Assembly (NCBI GenBank): GCA_016706565.1
Contig: JADJJI010000003.1
Coordinates: 186,001-250,000 of the forward strand
Direction of reading: 5' to 3'
Origin: Piscinibacter sp.
Lineage (GTDB): Bacteria; Pseudomonadota; Gammaproteobacteria; Burkholderiales; Burkholderiaceae_C
Length of the DNA: 64,000 nt
The notes under the pieces were generated by a model, which saw nothing but the letters and a program-made list of their open reading frames with translations, had not been told where the DNA came from and ran no database searches. The translations under genes were made by a program, and so were the position numbers. Position 1 is the first letter of the stretch. Each line of letters opens with the position of its first letter. Below are positions 63,286-64,000 of the stretch, piece by piece.

Positions 63286-64000
63286 ATGAACAGACTGCGC
63301 GCCCTGCTCGCCTGGATCGCCCGCGGACGCACCGCGGTGATCGGCCTGCCCTACCTGTGGCTGCTCGCCTTCTTCATGCTGCCGTTCCTGATCGTGCTGA
63401 AGATCAGCGTCTCCGAGGTGGACGGCGTCGTCTTCAAGGAGGTGCTGAGCCTCAAGGACGGTGTGCTCGCCCTGTCGATCAAGCTGTCGAACTACGTGTT
63501 CATCACGGAAGACGACCTCTACTTCAAGACCTACCTGTCGAGCATCAAGTACGCCGCCGTCACGACGGTGCTGTGCCTGGCCATCGGCTACCCCTTCGCC
63601 TACTTCATGGCGCGCGCCAAGGCGTCGCTGCAGCCGGCCCTGCTGATGCTGGTGATGCTGCCGTTCTGGACTTCCTTCCTGCTGCGCGTCTATGCCTGGA
63701 AGGGCCTGCTCACCGAGCATGGCTGGGTCTCCGATCTGCTCATCGCGCTGCGCGTCGATCACCTGCTGCTGGCCGCCGGCGTGATCCCGGCGCTGGGCAA
63801 GTTCATGAACTCGCCTTTCTCGCTGGTGCTGGGCATGGTCTACACCTACCTGCCCTTCATGATCCTGCCGCTGTACGGCAACCTGGCCAAGATGGACCTT
63901 CGCCTGCTCGAAGCGGCCTCCGACCTCGGCGCCACGCCCTGGGTGGCGTTCTGGAAGGTCACCGTGCCGCTGTCCAAGGCAGGCATCATCGCCGGCTCGA
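63286..64000 (+). CDS. potH: Putrescine/spermidine ABC transporter permease (partial at window edge)
   Basis: The ATG at 63286 follows potG by seven bases and the frame stays open to the last base, so 238 codons are visible and the C-terminus is missing. Hydrophobic segments near 16-40, 95-115, 135-160 and 175-200 are permease helices. The cytoplasmic coupling motif E-A-A-S-D-L-G-A-T-P (about 212-221) is the EAA loop of ABC permeases. The position after potF and potG and the N-terminal layout identify PotH; potI should follow outside the window. Confidence 0.93.
   Translation, partial: MNRLRALLAWIARGRTAVIGLPYLWLLAFFMLPFLIVLKISVSEVDGVVFKEVLSLKDGVLALSIKLSNYVFITEDDLYFKTYLSSIKYAAVTTVLCLAIGYPFAYFMARAKASLQPALLMLVMLPFWTSFLLRVYAWKGLLTEHGWVSDLLIALRVDHLLLAAGVIPALGKFMNSPFSLVLGMVYTYLPFMILPLYGNLAKMDLRLLEAASDLGATPWVAFWKVTVPLSKAGIIAGS

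Overview
This is about 64 kb of GC-rich chromosome that reads as core genome of a betaproteobacterium of the order Burkholderiales, most like the Rubrivivax/Leptothrix/Ideonella/Methylibium group. The inference rests on gene content and order: tilS-lysC-tRNA-Ser, mltG-tmk-holB-pilZ-tatD, surE-pcm-nlpD-rpoS, uvrC-pgsA, EarP beside an Arg32-type EF-P, a DUF4936 gene, and a linked scoA-scoB pair. I see no insertion sequence, prophage, integron, CRISPR array or recognisable defence island. Genes are tightly packed, with many 4-base stop/start overlaps, and no gene-free stretch exceeds 300 bases (the longest is 299 bases, between aceA and the agmatinase gene).

Layout. 1-4 kb: end of tilS, lysC, tRNA-Ser, an outer-membrane barrel, a 71-residue conserved small protein and an ankyrin protein in a locally AT-rich patch. 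4-8 kb (minus): mltG-tmk-holB-pilZ-tatD. 8-13 kb: ygfZ, DUF4936, an NRDE protein, a thioesterase-GNAT fusion, an HSL-type hydrolase and an iron alcohol dehydrogenase. 13-17 kb (minus): surE-pcm-nlpD-rpoS, the stationary-phase and protein-repair operon. 17-21 kb: a quinone oxidoreductase, then a NarL-type regulator with its many-helix membrane kinase. 21-28 kb (minus): tRNA-His, ppiD, tRNA-Val, hupB, an EamA transporter, pgsA, a lipoprotein and uvrC. 28-33 kb: earP, efp, a heme N-demethylase-like protein, mnmC and rpiA. 33-48 kb: pyrD, scoAB with a PAS-LuxR regulator, ETF-ubiquinone oxidoreductase, an M48 protease, an L,D-transpeptidase facing a MepK-like endopeptidase, acyl-CoA enzymes and a hybrid kinase. 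48-52 kb: metY, a CoA-binding protein and isocitrate lyase.

52-64 kb is the most coherent functional block: agmatinase, hemerythrin, a divergent Lrp-type regulator, an omega-amino acid aminotransferase, puuB, puuD, puuA, spuC and potFGH (potH runs off the right edge). Together they would import polyamines, convert agmatine to putrescine and take putrescine through gamma-glutamylated or directly transaminated intermediates towards GABA. A close match to a sigma-54 promoter lies upstream of potF and TTGCG repeats lie at the Lrp/aminotransferase divergence, suggesting nitrogen-linked and Lrp-type control.

I found no convincing wholly new system. The better leads are the sigma-54 site, a triple TACGTA array between scoA and its regulator, a mirror-image divergent -10 pair between uvrC and earP, an in-frame internal start in lysC, the thioesterase-GNAT fusion, and the translational overlap of a heme N-demethylase-like gene with mnmC. 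All start choices and regulatory sites were read by eye.
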